Assembly (NCBI RefSeq): GCF_000429845.1
Contig: NZ_AUCQ01000002.1
Location: 248,001 to 312,000 of the forward strand
Direction: 5' to 3'
DNA from: Comamonas composti DSM 21721
GTDB lineage: Bacteria > Pseudomonadota > Gammaproteobacteria > Burkholderiales > Burkholderiaceae_C
Length of the DNA stretch: 64,000 bases
Shown: one piece after another, positions 38,001 through 46,047 of the stretch
How positions within the stretch are numbered: the first letter of the stretch is position 1
Layout: each line of letters begins with the position of its first letter
Made by a program: the position numbers and the translations under genes
The notes under the pieces: model-generated
Told to the model about the DNA's origin: nothing
Database searches by the model: none
What the model saw: only the letters and a program-made list of their open reading frames with translations

Positions 38001-39068
38001 GCGCGCATGCAGCAGGCCGGCCAGCGCGTGGTCCGCGCCGCCTACCGGGGGCCGGATGCCGGCGCGCTCAACGGCCATTACGTGACGCCGGCCATCATCG
38101 AGATCGACAGCACGCGCCGCCTGGGCCGTGAAGTCTTCGGCCCCGTGCTGCATGTGCTGCGCTTCAAGCGCGAGCAACTGGGCCGGCTGATGGACGAGAT
38201 CAATGCCACGGGCTATGGACTGACCTTCGGCATCCACAGCCGCATCGACGAAACCATAGAGCAGCTGAGCCAGCGCGCGCAGGCCGGCAATATCTATGTG
38301 AACCGCAGCATCACCGGCGCCATGGTCGGCGTGCAGCCGTTTGGCGGCATGGGCCTGTCGGGCACGGGCCCCAAGGCCGGCGGCCCGCTGTACCTGCACC
38401 GCCTGGTGCACGAGCCCGCGAACTCGGCCCTGGCGCACATAGAGCCCGCCGCCGTCCACAGGCCGCATGCCAGCCTGCAGTTGCTGGAGCATTTTCTGCA
38501 CAGCGACCTGCCCCTGCCCGGCCATGAAAAAGCCCTGGCCCTGGCCGCCTGCGGCGCTGCGCGCGCGGCCAGCCGGCTGGGCGCCAGCATGCTGCTGCCC
38601 GGCCCCACGGGAGAGAGCAACCGCTACCGTCTGTTGCCGCGCGGCCCGGTCTGGGCCCTGCCCTCGACGGCGCTGGGCCTGGTGGCCCAGCTGGCTGCGG
38701 CCCTGGCCAGCGGCAACCCCTGCCATGTGGTCCTGCCCGAGGCAAATCCCGACTGCGCGCGGCTGTGGCAGGAGCTGCTCGCCCTGGCCGGCGACGCCGG
38801 GCGCGAATGGCTGCACGGCGCATCCTCCGACGCCCTGGCCGATGCGCCTGTGGCAGCCTTGCTGTTCGAAGGCGATGGCGATGCCTTGCTGCAGGTCACG
38901 GCCCGGGTCGCGGCACGTCCGGGAGCCCTGGTGCGCGTGGAAAGCCGCAGCAGCGACGAGCTGCACATGGGCCGGGGCTACGACAGCACAGGCCTGTACA
39001 CCGAACAGGCGATCTGCACGAATACCGCGGCAGCCGGGGGCAATGCACAGCTGATGGTGATGGAGTGA
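35070..39068 (+). CDS. putA: Trifunctional PutA: repressor, proline dehydrogenase and P5C dehydrogenase
   Basis: Oxidises proline to glutamate in two steps and represses its own gene. Residues 1-50 form the ribbon-helix-helix domain (MSTTVGIKVDEILRERIRTA). The FAD proline dehydrogenase barrel (about 190-570) has GISIKLSALHPRYARAQ, VRLVKGAYWDSEIKRAQ and TSFVNRIGD. The aldehyde dehydrogenase part (about 650-1150) has AISPWNFPLAIFCGQ, the general base in LIAETGGQNAMVVD and the catalytic Cys in DSAGQRCSALRLL. The C-terminus adds the extra domain found in long PutAs. The ATG at 35070 gives 1332 residues; the frame continues upstream through the family A element but those residues are not PutA-like. 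putP follows. Confidence 0.97.
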   Translation: MSTTVGIKVDEILRERIRTAAAQLGRTPHWLIKQAVVQYVEALERGSSVIRLQNPASAAEQGPATEAQPQVSGEVQPFLLFAQSVLPQTELRAAITAAWHRPEPECLPALIPLARSQNEDKVCELATRLVRGLRSAPASSGVAALVQEFSLSSQEGVALMCLAEALLRIPDRATRDALIRDKISKGDWRAHVGRSPSLFVNAAAWGLVLTGKLTTTSSEKSLSSALTRVIAKGGEPLIRQGVHRAMKLMGEQFVTGQNIAEALANSRTHEKQGFRYSYDMLGEAAATEADAQRYMLAYEQAIHAIGAASNGRGIFEGPGISIKLSALHPRYARAQHQRVMRELLPRVLRLAEMAKHYDMGMNIDAEEADRLELSLDLLEALCAAPSLKGWSGIGFVVQAYQKRCPQVIDYLVELARRSRRRIMVRLVKGAYWDSEIKRAQEGGQAGYPVYTRKVYTDVSYLACAHKLLTASDAIYPQFATHNAQTLASIYHLAQAVGGSYYSGQYEFQCLHGMGEPLYSQVTGPASEGRLARPCRIYAPVGSHETLLAYLVRRLLENGANTSFVNRIGDAAVPISALVADPVSEAFRIANHEGQLGAPHKRIPLPADLFVRQAGLARPNSQGLNLAHEQQLASLAAALLQSTRQPHMAAPSGVELPQEPAHLPGWQGLRNPAELNDIVGWVREASAAEVEAAAQRAAQVAPIWAGTPPTARADVLARAADLLEQRGQGLMGLIMREAGKTVPNAVAEIREAVDFLRYYGAQVAAHFDNAHQRPLGVIAAISPWNFPLAIFCGQVAAALAAGNAVLAKPAEQTPLTAAAMVAMLHEAGVPQDALQLLPGSGEDVGTALVAQPQIAGVMFTGSTEVARLIAVQLARRLSPRGQVIPLIAETGGQNAMVVDSSALTEQVVADVLASAFDSAGQRCSALRLLCLQDDVAERTLSMLRKALQEYSLGNPDRLDTDVGPVIDDAARQQIEQHIARMQQAGQRVVRAAYRGPDAGALNGHYVTPAIIEIDSTRRLGREVFGPVLHVLRFKREQLGRLMDEINATGYGLTFGIHSRIDETIEQLSQRAQAGNIYVNRSITGAMVGVQPFGGMGLSGTGPKAGGPLYLHRLVHEPANSALAHIEPAAVHRPHASLQLLEHFLHSDLPLPGHEKALALAACGAARAASRLGASMLLPGPTGESNRYRLLPRGPVWALPSTALGLVAQLAAALASGNPCHVVLPEANPDCARLWQELLALAGDAGREWLHGASSDALADAPVAALLFEGDGDALLQVTARVAARPGALVRVESRSSDELHMGRGYDSTGLYTEQAICTNTAAAGGNAQLMVME

Positions 39069-39153
39069 AGCCCCGCGCCTGCAGGAGCGGGCCGGGCAGC
39101 ACCTGGGTGGCCGCGCACGCTCGACGAGCACGAAAGACATACAAGGAATTTTG

Positions 39154-40653
39154 ATGCAACTGAACTGGAACGACCCCACGGCGATCATGTTCGCCATCTA
39201 CCTGGCCGCGATGATGGGCATAGGCCTGCTGGGCTACCTGAGCACCAAGAACCTGTCGGACTACATCCTCGGCGGGCGCAGCCTGGGCAGCGTGGTGACC
39301 GCGCTGTCGGCCGGGGCTTCGGACATGAGCGGCTGGCTGCTCATGGGCCTGCCCGGTGCGGTCTATGTCTCGGGCCTGTCCGAGTCCTGGATTGCCATCG
39401 GTCTCGTCATGGGGGCCTATTTCAACTGGCGCCTGGTCGCGGCCCGGCTGCGGCTGTACACCGAGCGCGCGGGCAATGCGCTGACCCTGCCCGACTATCT
39501 GGCCAACCGCTTCGAGGACCGCGGCAATGTGCTGCGCATCGTCACGGCGCTGGTGATCCTGGTGTTCTTCACGCTGTACTGCGCCTCGGGCGTGGTGGCC
39601 GGTGCGCGCCTGTTCGAGAACATGTTCGGCATGCCCTATGCGACAGCCCTGTGGGTGGGTGCGCTGTGCACGATTGCCTATGTGTTCGTGGGCGGCTTTC
39701 TGGCCGTGAGCTGGACCGACACCATTCAGGCCTCGATGATGATTACCGCGTTGATCCTCGCGCCGGCCATCGCCTGGCTGGCCGTCAACAACCAGTTGCA
39801 GGCCGGAATGGACCTGCACTCCGTGATCGCCGCCGAGAAATTCGATCTGCTGCACGGCGCGAGCTTCGTGAGCGTGATCTCGCTGCTGGCCTGGGGCCTG
39901 GGCTATTTCGGCCAGCCGCATATCCTGGTGCGCTTCATGGCCGCCTCCTCGGTGCAGACCATTCCTGCGGCGCGCCGCATCAGCATGGTCTGGATGATTC
40001 TGTGCCTGGGCGGCGCCGTGGCCGTGGGCTTTATCGGCATCCCCTATTTCGCGGCCTACCCCGAAGGTGCGGCAGCCGTGAGCGCAAATGCCGAGACCGT
40101 GTTCATGGAGATCACCAAGCAGCTGTTCAACCCCTGGATTGCGGGCGCCCTGCTGGCCGCCATCCTGGCCGCCGTGATGAGCACCCTGTCCTGCCAGCTG
40201 CTGGTCTGCTCGAGCGCGCTGACCGAGGACATCTACCGCACCTTTCTGAACAAGAACGCGGGCCAGCAGGAGCTGGTCTGGGTCGGCAGGGCCATGGTGC
40301 TGCTCGTAGCCGTGATTGCGATTGCGATTGCCAGCGACCCGGACACCAAGGTGCTGGGCATGGTCAGCTATGCCTGGGCCGGCTTTGGCGCGGCCTTCGG
40401 CCCGGTGATCATCCTGTCGCTGTTCTGGGGCCGCATGACGCGCGCCGGCGCACTGGCCGGCATCATCGTGGGCGCGATCACGGTGCTGGTCTGGAAGCAG
40501 TACGGCTGGCTGGGCCTGTATGAGATCATTCCCGGCTTTGTCTTCGCGGGTGCCGCCACGGTGCTCGTGAGCCGCCTGGGCAACCCCTCGCCGCGCATGC
40601 TGGAGCGACATGCTCAGGTCGAGGCCGAGTTCGCGCAGATAGGGGCGCAATAG
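39154..40653 (+). CDS. putP: Sodium/proline symporter
   Basis: A 499-residue SSS-family transporter with about 12-13 spans that imports proline with Na+. It shows ILGGRSLGSVVTALSAGASDMSGWLLMGLPGAVY, NALTLPDYLANRFED, GGFLAVSWTDTIQASMM, FGQPHILVRFMAA and AAVMSTLSCQLLVCSSALTED, all typical of PutP. The ATG at 39154 has AAGGAA at good spacing; a TTG one codon upstream is less likely. It lies 85 bp after putA and is presumably induced with it by proline. Confidence 0.97.
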   Translation: MQLNWNDPTAIMFAIYLAAMMGIGLLGYLSTKNLSDYILGGRSLGSVVTALSAGASDMSGWLLMGLPGAVYVSGLSESWIAIGLVMGAYFNWRLVAARLRLYTERAGNALTLPDYLANRFEDRGNVLRIVTALVILVFFTLYCASGVVAGARLFENMFGMPYATALWVGALCTIAYVFVGGFLAVSWTDTIQASMMITALILAPAIAWLAVNNQLQAGMDLHSVIAAEKFDLLHGASFVSVISLLAWGLGYFGQPHILVRFMAASSVQTIPAARRISMVWMILCLGGAVAVGFIGIPYFAAYPEGAAAVSANAETVFMEITKQLFNPWIAGALLAAILAAVMSTLSCQLLVCSSALTEDIYRTFLNKNAGQQELVWVGRAMVLLVAVIAIAIASDPDTKVLGMVSYAWAGFGAAFGPVIILSLFWGRMTRAGALAGIIVGAITVLVWKQYGWLGLYEIIPGFVFAGAATVLVSRLGNPSPRMLERHAQVEAEFAQIGAQ

Positions 40654-40689
40654 CCCCTCTCACCCATGCGCTCCCGGGAGCGCATGGAT

Positions 40690-40781
40690 AAAAAGAGAGC
40701 TGCCAGCGCTTGCCCTTAAAGAATTTCAGATGAAAATCATCTTGAAATCCAATACAGACAAGCGCTAGCAGCTCTCTTTTT
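40690..40781. repeat. Family B hairpin repeat, copy 4, acting as bidirectional terminator
   Basis: AAAAAGAGAGCTGCCAGCGC continuing TTG, and CAAGCGCTAGCAGCTCTC continuing TTTTTC, form a long stem with A-tract and T-tract at its base; inner arms are ATTTCAGATGA and TCATCTTGAAAT. It lies between convergent putP and tyrS, so it can end transcription from both sides. Confidence 0.85.
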
Positions 40782-40820
40782 CATATGCACAGCCCGGACC
40801 AGGGCCGCCATGCGCAGCGT

Positions 40821-42053
40821 TTATTTCAGGGTCACGCGCGCAAACTTGCGCTTGCCCACCTGCAGCACATAGGTGCCGGCTTCGAGCTTGAGCGCGCGGT
40901 CGCTGACGACCGCACCGTCCACGCGCACGCCGCCGCCCTCCATGAGGCGGTTGGCTTCGCTGCTCGAAGGCGCCAGCCCGGCCTGCTTGAGCAGCGAGGC
41001 AATGCCTGCGGGCGCGCCGTCCAGGCTGAGCTCGGGGATGTCGTCGGGAATGCCGCCCTTGCTGCGGTTGATGAAGTCCTGCTGTGCAGCCTCGGCCGCA
41101 GCCGCGCTGTGAAAGCGCGTGGTGATCTCCGTGGCCAGCATGACCTTGGCATCCTTGGGATTGCGCCCGCCCTCGACTTCCTTTCTGAGCGCCGCGATCT
41201 CGGCCAGGCTCTTGAAGGACAGCAGAGTGAACCAGTCCCACATGAGCTCGTCCGAGATCGACAGCACCTTGGCGAACATGGTGTTCGCATCCTCGGTGAT
41301 GCCGATGTAGTTGTTCTTGGACTTGGACATCTTGTGCTCACCGTCCAGGCCCACGAGCAACGGCATGGTGAGCACGCACTGCGGCTCCATCCCGTATTCC
41401 TGCTGCAGATGGCGACCCATGAGCAGGTTGAATTTCTGGTCCGTGCCGCCCATCTCCAGATCGGCCTTCAGGGCCACGGAGTCATAGCCCTGCAGCAGCG
41501 GGTAAAGGAATTCGTGCAGGCTGATGGAGTTGCCTTCGGTAAAACGCGTATGAAAGTCATTGCGCTCCATCATGCGCGCCACCGTGTACTTGGCCGACAG
41601 CTCGATCATGCCGCGCGCGCCCAGCTTGTCGCACCATTCGCTGTTGTAGCGCACCTCGGTCTTGGCGGGATCCAGCACCTTGGCAGCCTGGGTGTAGTAG
41701 GTCTCGGCATTGGCCTTGATCTGCTCGGCACTGAGCGGCGGGCGCGTGCTGTTGCGGCCCGAGGGATCGCCGATCAGCGTGGTGAAGTCACCGATCAGAA
41801 AGATCACCTGATGCCCGAGGTCCTGCAGCTGGCGCATCTTGTTGAGCACCACCGTATGGCCGAGGTGGATGTCGGGCGCCGTGGGGTCCAGGCCCAGCTT
41901 GATGCGCAGCGGCACGCCCGTGGCCTCGGAACGGGCCAGCTTCTGCGCCCAATCCTCCTGGGGCAGCAGCTCGTCCACCCCGCGCAGACTGATCTCAAGG
42001 GCCTGCCTAACGGCATCCGTTATGGGATAAGTTTTAACAATTGTTTGATTCAT
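40821..42053 (-). CDS. tyrS: Tyrosyl-tRNA synthetase
   Basis: Class Ic synthetase of 410 residues that charges tRNA-Tyr. The HIGH-type motif is in [20 protein letters not shown] and the KMSKS motif in [17 protein letters not shown]. Tyrosine-site segments include [17 protein letters not shown] and [17 protein letters not shown]. The C-terminus ([20 protein letters not shown]) is an S4 RNA-binding domain. The ATG at 42053 gives [11 protein letters not shown]; an in-frame upstream codon is less probable. It is divergent from the M23 peptidase gene, as is common in beta-proteobacteria. Confidence 0.97.
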   Translation of the reverse strand: MNQTIVKTYPITDAVRQALEISLRGVDELLPQEDWAQKLARSEATGVPLRIKLGLDPTAPDIHLGHTVVLNKMRQLQDLGHQVIFLIGDFTTLIGDPSGRNSTRPPLSAEQIKANAETYYTQAAKVLDPAKTEVRYNSEWCDKLGARGMIELSAKYTVARMMERNDFHTRFTEGNSISLHEFLYPLLQGYDSVALKADLEMGGTDQKFNLLMGRHLQQEYGMEPQCVLTMPLLVGLDGEHKMSKSKNNYIGITEDANTMFAKVLSISDELMWDWFTLLSFKSLAEIAALRKEVEGGRNPKDAKVMLATEITTRFHSAAAAEAAQQDFINRSKGGIPDDIPELSLDGAPAGIASLLKQAGLAPSSSEANRLMEGGGVRVDGAVVSDRALKLEAGTYVLQVGKRKFARVTLK

Positions 42054-42243
42054 AAGGGTTTTCGTCGGGACTCGGATCAACTCCGTCGGTATACTTTGGC
42101 GGTTTTCTTTCTGCGACGAATTCTAGACTGCAGCCTTTCCGCACCATGGAACGCGGGCTTGGCCCCTCTGCAGCGCGAACACGTCCCCGAGAGAGCATCA
42201 TCAGCCCTGACCCAAACACATCCCCGCCCCAAGGATCCAAGTT

Positions 42244-43626
42244 GTGACATCTGGCTTGACCCATGCCTGCAATGCTTTTGTTGCCCGGCTGACCTCTGTT
42301 GTGCAACAACACCCCCAACGCATCAGTGCGGCACTGGCGGCCATCATGCTCACCGGCGGCGGTGCCGCCTTTGCCGTGGCCAATCTGGGCCCGGACCCGG
42401 CCGACATGCCGGTGCGCATGCTGTCCGAACCCGTGAGCTCCCTGGCCGAAGGCCAGTCGCTCGCCGCCCTGACCGACCTGCAGCAGGACTTCTCTCTCTA
42501 CCGCTCCGAATACACGCAGCGCAGCGACACGGCCGAAACCCTGCTCCAGCGCCTGGGCGTTGCCGACCCGACGGCAGCCGCCTTCATGCGCTCGGACGAG
42601 CAGGTGCGCCAGCATGTGCTGGGCCGCGCCGGCCGTCTGGTCACGGCCGAGACCACGCCCGACCACCAGTTGACCCAGCTCACCGTGCGCTGGGCTCCCG
42701 ATGAGGACGGCAGCTTCCGCCGCCTCGTGGTCGAGCGCAAGAACGACACGCTGAGCACGCGCATCGAAAGCGGACGCCTGACCACCACCACGCGCCTGGC
42801 CGGCGCCGTGATCCGCAGCTCGCTGTTTGCGGCCACCGACGCAGCCGCCATCCCCGATTCCGTGGCCATACAGATGGCCGACATCTTCCAGGGCGATGTG
42901 GACTTCCGCCGCGGTCTGCGCAAGGGCGACCGCTTCTCCGTGGTCTACGAGTCCCTGGAGGCCGACGGCGAGCCGCTGCGCATGGGCCGCGTGCTCAGCG
43001 CCGAGTTCCACAACAACGGCAAGACCTACCAGGCCATGTGGTTCCACGACCCGGCCCAGTCCAAGGGCACCTACTACAGCATGGACGGCAAGAGCCGCCG
43101 CCAGGCCTACCTGTCCTCGCCCGTGGAGTTCTCGCGCATCAGCAGCAACTTCTCCATGCGCATGCACCCCATACACAAGACCTGGCGCGCCCACCTGGGC
43201 ACGGACTTTGCCGCAGCCACGGGCACCAAGGTGCGCACCGTGGGCGACGGCGTGGTCTCGTTCGCCGGCGTGCAAAACGGCTACGGCAACGTGATCTTCG
43301 TCGACCATGCGAATCAGCACACCACGGTCTACGCCCACCTGAGCCGCATCGGCGTGACCAAGGGCCAGCGCGTGGAGCAGGGCGACATCATCGGCAATGT
43401 GGGCTCCACGGGCTGGGCCACGGGCCCGCACCTGCACTTCGAGTTCCGTGTGGCCGGCCAGCACCGCGACCCCATGACCATCGTCCAGGCCACCGATGCC
43501 CAGCCCGTCTCCAAGGCCGGCCGTGCCGAGTTCCAGAAGCTGGCCGCGCAGATGCGCGTCGAGCTCAAGGCCTCCAGCGATGCCCTGGCCCTGGCCGACA
43601 CCGAGAGCAAGCAGGCAGGCAGCTAA
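42244..43626 (+). CDS. M23-family (LytM) peptidoglycan peptidase
   Basis: A 460-residue envelope protein with one N-terminal membrane anchor (about residues 27-48), a middle region of the OapA/Csd3-like type (FQGDVDFRRGLRKGDRFSVVYE), and a C-terminal zinc metallopeptidase with HLGTDFAAATGTKVRTVGDG, VYAHLSRIGV and GPHLHFEFRV (His-x-His ligands). It cleaves peptide cross-links in the cell wall during growth or division. It starts with GTG at 42244, with AAGGAT at suitable distance. A good terminator follows, then anmK. Confidence 0.93.
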   Translation: MTSGLTHACNAFVARLTSVVQQHPQRISAALAAIMLTGGGAAFAVANLGPDPADMPVRMLSEPVSSLAEGQSLAALTDLQQDFSLYRSEYTQRSDTAETLLQRLGVADPTAAAFMRSDEQVRQHVLGRAGRLVTAETTPDHQLTQLTVRWAPDEDGSFRRLVVERKNDTLSTRIESGRLTTTTRLAGAVIRSSLFAATDAAAIPDSVAIQMADIFQGDVDFRRGLRKGDRFSVVYESLEADGEPLRMGRVLSAEFHNNGKTYQAMWFHDPAQSKGTYYSMDGKSRRQAYLSSPVEFSRISSNFSMRMHPIHKTWRAHLGTDFAAATGTKVRTVGDGVVSFAGVQNGYGNVIFVDHANQHTTVYAHLSRIGVTKGQRVEQGDIIGNVGSTGWATGPHLHFEFRVAGQHRDPMTIVQATDAQPVSKAGRAEFQKLAAQMRVELKASSDALALADTESKQAGS

Positions 43627-43650
43627 AGCCCGCGCTCCAAGCAAACCCCA

Positions 43651-43682
43651 AAGGCCGCCGGACTGCTCCGGCGGCCTTTTTT
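43651..43682 (+). terminator. Intrinsic terminator after the M23 peptidase gene
   Basis: AAGGCCGCCGG and CCGGCGGCCTT pair around a short loop and are followed by TTTT, 25 bases after the stop codon. A classic rho-independent terminator. Confidence 0.9.
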
Positions 43683-43711
43683 GATCTGAAGCGCCAAGAC
43701 CGCGCGCTACC

Positions 43712-44854
43712 ATGTGCGCCATGAACCAAGCCCCAGCCTCCTCCCTGTACATAGGCCTGATGTCCGGCACCTCCCTGGACGGTGTGGATGGCGTGCTGGC
43801 CGACTTCGACCATGGCATGCAAGTGCTGGCGCATGCAAGCGTGGGCTTCGACGAGGAACTGCGGGCCGAGCTGCTGGCCCTCAACAGCCCCAAAGGCCAG
43901 GACGAGCTGCACCGCGCGGCCCTGGCCGCGAATGTGCTGGCCCGACTCTATGCCCAGGTCGTGGGCAAGCTGCTGCAGACCAGCGGACTGCAGCCGGACC
44001 GCATCGCCGCACTGGGTGCCCATGGACAAACCGTGCGCCACAGGCCGCAGATGTTCGATGGCACGGGCTATACGCTGCAGCTCAACAGCCCGGCCCTGCT
44101 GGCGGAGCTCACGGGCATTTCCGTGGTCGCAGACCTGCGCAGCCGCGATCTTGCAGCCGGTGGCCAGGGCGCCCCCCTGGTGCCGGCCTTTCACCAGCAA
44201 ATCTTCGGCCGCAAGAACCACACGGTGCTGGTGCTCAACCTCGGCGGCATCGCCAACCTCAGCGTGCTCGGGGCCGACGGCAGCGTGCAGGGCTTTGACT
44301 GCGGGCCCGCGAATGCGCTCATGGACGGCTGGTGCCTGGCCCATACCGACCGGCCCTTTGACAGCGGCGGCTGCTGGGCCGCATCCGGCCAGGTGCTGCC
44401 CGCGCTGCTGCAAAGCCTGATGAGCGAGCCCTTTCTGCAGGCCGAGCCGCCGAAAAGCACGGGGCGCGATCTGTTCCATGCGGGCTGGCTGGCCGCCCAC
44501 CTCGCCGCCTGCCCCGAGGCAGCGCAGGCACCGCCCGCCGATGTGCAGGCCACGCTCACCGAGTTCACGGCCCTGGCCTGTGCCCAGGCCGTGCAACGCT
44601 TCGGCCGTGGCGCCGGCGAGCTGCTGATCTGCGGTGGCGGCGCCTTCAACCACCATTTGATGCGGCGCCTTGCCGCCCAGCTGCCCGAAGTCCGCGTGGC
44701 CAGCACGGCCGAGCATGGACTGCCGCCTCAGCAGGTCGAGGCTGCGGCCTTTGCCTGGCTGGGCCGCCAGGCCATGCTGGGCCTGCCCGGCAATCTTCCC
44801 GCCGTGACCGGCTCCAAGGGGCCGCGCATTCTGGGGGCCATTTACCCGGCCTAA
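43712..44854 (+). CDS. anmK: Anhydro-N-acetylmuramic acid kinase
   Basis: A cytosolic sugar kinase of 380 residues that phosphorylates and opens anhydro-MurNAc recovered from the cell wall, making MurNAc-6-P. It carries the family opening YIGLMSGTSLDGVDGVLADF, ALGAHGQTVRHRP, the phosphate loop LNLGGIANLSVLG, DCGPANALMDGW and ELLICGGGAFNHHLMRRL. A second ATG nine bases downstream is an alternative start. Its stop overlaps the convergent lysR stop in the tetranucleotide CTAA. Confidence 0.97.
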   Translation: MCAMNQAPASSLYIGLMSGTSLDGVDGVLADFDHGMQVLAHASVGFDEELRAELLALNSPKGQDELHRAALAANVLARLYAQVVGKLLQTSGLQPDRIAALGAHGQTVRHRPQMFDGTGYTLQLNSPALLAELTGISVVADLRSRDLAAGGQGAPLVPAFHQQIFGRKNHTVLVLNLGGIANLSVLGADGSVQGFDCGPANALMDGWCLAHTDRPFDSGGCWAASGQVLPALLQSLMSEPFLQAEPPKSTGRDLFHAGWLAAHLAACPEAAQAPPADVQATLTEFTALACAQAVQRFGRGAGELLICGGGAFNHHLMRRLAAQLPEVRVASTAEHGLPPQQVEAAAFAWLGRQAMLGLPGNLPAVTGSKGPRILGAIYPA

Positions 44855-45840
44855 TCGGTCAATCCGTCAGGCTCCATGGCCAGACGCGTGGGCTCGACCT
44901 GGGCAATCAGCCATTCGCAAAATGCGGCCACCTCGGGGCGCCGAAAGCTGCGCGGCCCCACCAGCAGCCAGTAGGCAAGAGGCGACTCCATTCGGTGCGC
45001 GGGCAGAACCTCGACGAGCTCGCCTGCGGCCAGTGCATCCGCGACCAGGGGCAGGCGCGCAATCGCCAGACCCTGTCCGGCCAGAGCCGCCTGCACGATC
45101 TGGTGCGCATAGTTGAAATACAGCCAGCGCGGCGGCTGCAGTTGATCGCAGCCCTGGGCACCAAACCAGCGCTGCCAGCTCAACCACTCCAGTTGCGGCA
45201 TGCGATGCGCATCGCCGGTTTCGATCAGCGTGTAATGCGCGGCATCGGCGGGCCTGCGCAGCGGCGGACCGGCAGCCAGCAGCCCGGGGCTGGCAACCAC
45301 GGCCAGTTGCTCGCCAAACAGGCGCCTGGCCTGCGGATCGCTGGCGCGGCCATAGCGCAAGGCCAGGTCCACGTCCGTGGTGTCCAGATCCACGACCGCA
45401 TCGCTGGTATCGATGCGAATGTCTATGTCCGGCCAGATCCGCTGAAACTCCTGCAACCGGGGAATCAGCCACATGGCCGCAAAGCTGGCCCAGGTGGTGA
45501 TGGCCACGCTTTTGCGGCCCACGGTCTGGCGTATCTGGCGCACCGTGGCATCGACCTGCTCCAGCGCCGGAGCCACCGAGCGCAGCAATTGCGCGCCCGC
45601 GCCTGTGAGCTCCACGGCCCGCGTATGGCGCAGAAAGAGCGGCACACCGACCTCATCCTCCAGCGCCTGGATCTGACGGCTCACGGCCGACTGGGTCAGC
45701 GCCAGCTCATCGGCCGCAGCACGAAAGCTCAGCTGACGGGCCACGGCCAGAAAGGCGCGCAAGTGACCTGCGCCTATGGCACGTGTACGCAGCAGCGGAG
45801 CAGAAGAGGGAGTGACATGGGGCATGGCGCCGCCAAGCAT
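44851..45840 (-). CDS. LysR-family transcriptional regulator (GcvA-like)
   Basis: A 329-residue LTTR. The N-terminal winged helix-turn-helix is HLRAFLAVARQLSFRAAADELALTQSAVSRQIQALED, followed by the linker helix and a periplasmic-binding-protein-like effector domain with VAITTWASFAAMWLIPRLQEF and VDLALRYGRASD, as in GcvA-type regulators that lack a neighbouring target gene. Two in-frame ATGs (45840, 45825) are possible starts. Target unknown. Convergent with anmK; a family A element lies behind its promoter region. Confidence 0.92.
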   Translation of the reverse strand: MLGGAMPHVTPSSAPLLRTRAIGAGHLRAFLAVARQLSFRAAADELALTQSAVSRQIQALEDEVGVPLFLRHTRAVELTGAGAQLLRSVAPALEQVDATVRQIRQTVGRKSVAITTWASFAAMWLIPRLQEFQRIWPDIDIRIDTSDAVVDLDTTDVDLALRYGRASDPQARRLFGEQLAVVASPGLLAAGPPLRRPADAAHYTLIETGDAHRMPQLEWLSWQRWFGAQGCDQLQPPRWLYFNYAHQIVQAALAGQGLAIARLPLVADALAAGELVEVLPAHRMESPLAYWLLVGPRSFRRPEVAAFCEWLIAQVEPTRLAMEPDGLTD

Positions 45841-45903
45841 AAGCCAAACCCAGGTGCGCCGATCCGGGCCTGCATGCGCGACGAGCCTGTACGGCTTTCA
45901 TCC

Positions 45904-45959
45904 TTAGAGCGTGTTTACGATCTCTACGCTGCCGCGAGGAAATCGTGAACACGCTCTTA
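45904..45959. repeat. Family A short element, 50 bp
   Basis: GAGCGTGTTTACGATCTCTA at the left and AATCGTGAACACGCTC at the right (45907-45956) are flanked on both sides by TTA (45904-45906, 45957-45959). It is essentially two terminal repeats with the interior deleted. It lies between the lysR start and the glmU promoter. Confidence 0.8.
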
Positions 45960-45975
45960 CAGGGCCTGCCCTGTA

Positions 45976-46025
45976 TTGCGGCCCATCCTCACACGCCCAT
46001 AATTGCGCCTGTTGCCGGCAACAGG
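45976..46025 (+). promoter_or_regulatory. glmU promoter with an 18-bp perfect palindrome at the start site
   Basis: TTGCGG (45976-45981) and CATAAT (45998-46003) are spaced by 16 bp, a reasonable sigma-70 promoter. The expected start of transcription falls in CCTGTTGCCGGCAACAGG (46008-46025), a perfect palindrome. It could be an operator or a 5' RNA stem. Confidence 0.55.
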
Positions 46026-46047
46026 CCGGCCCAACCATAGTACGTTT

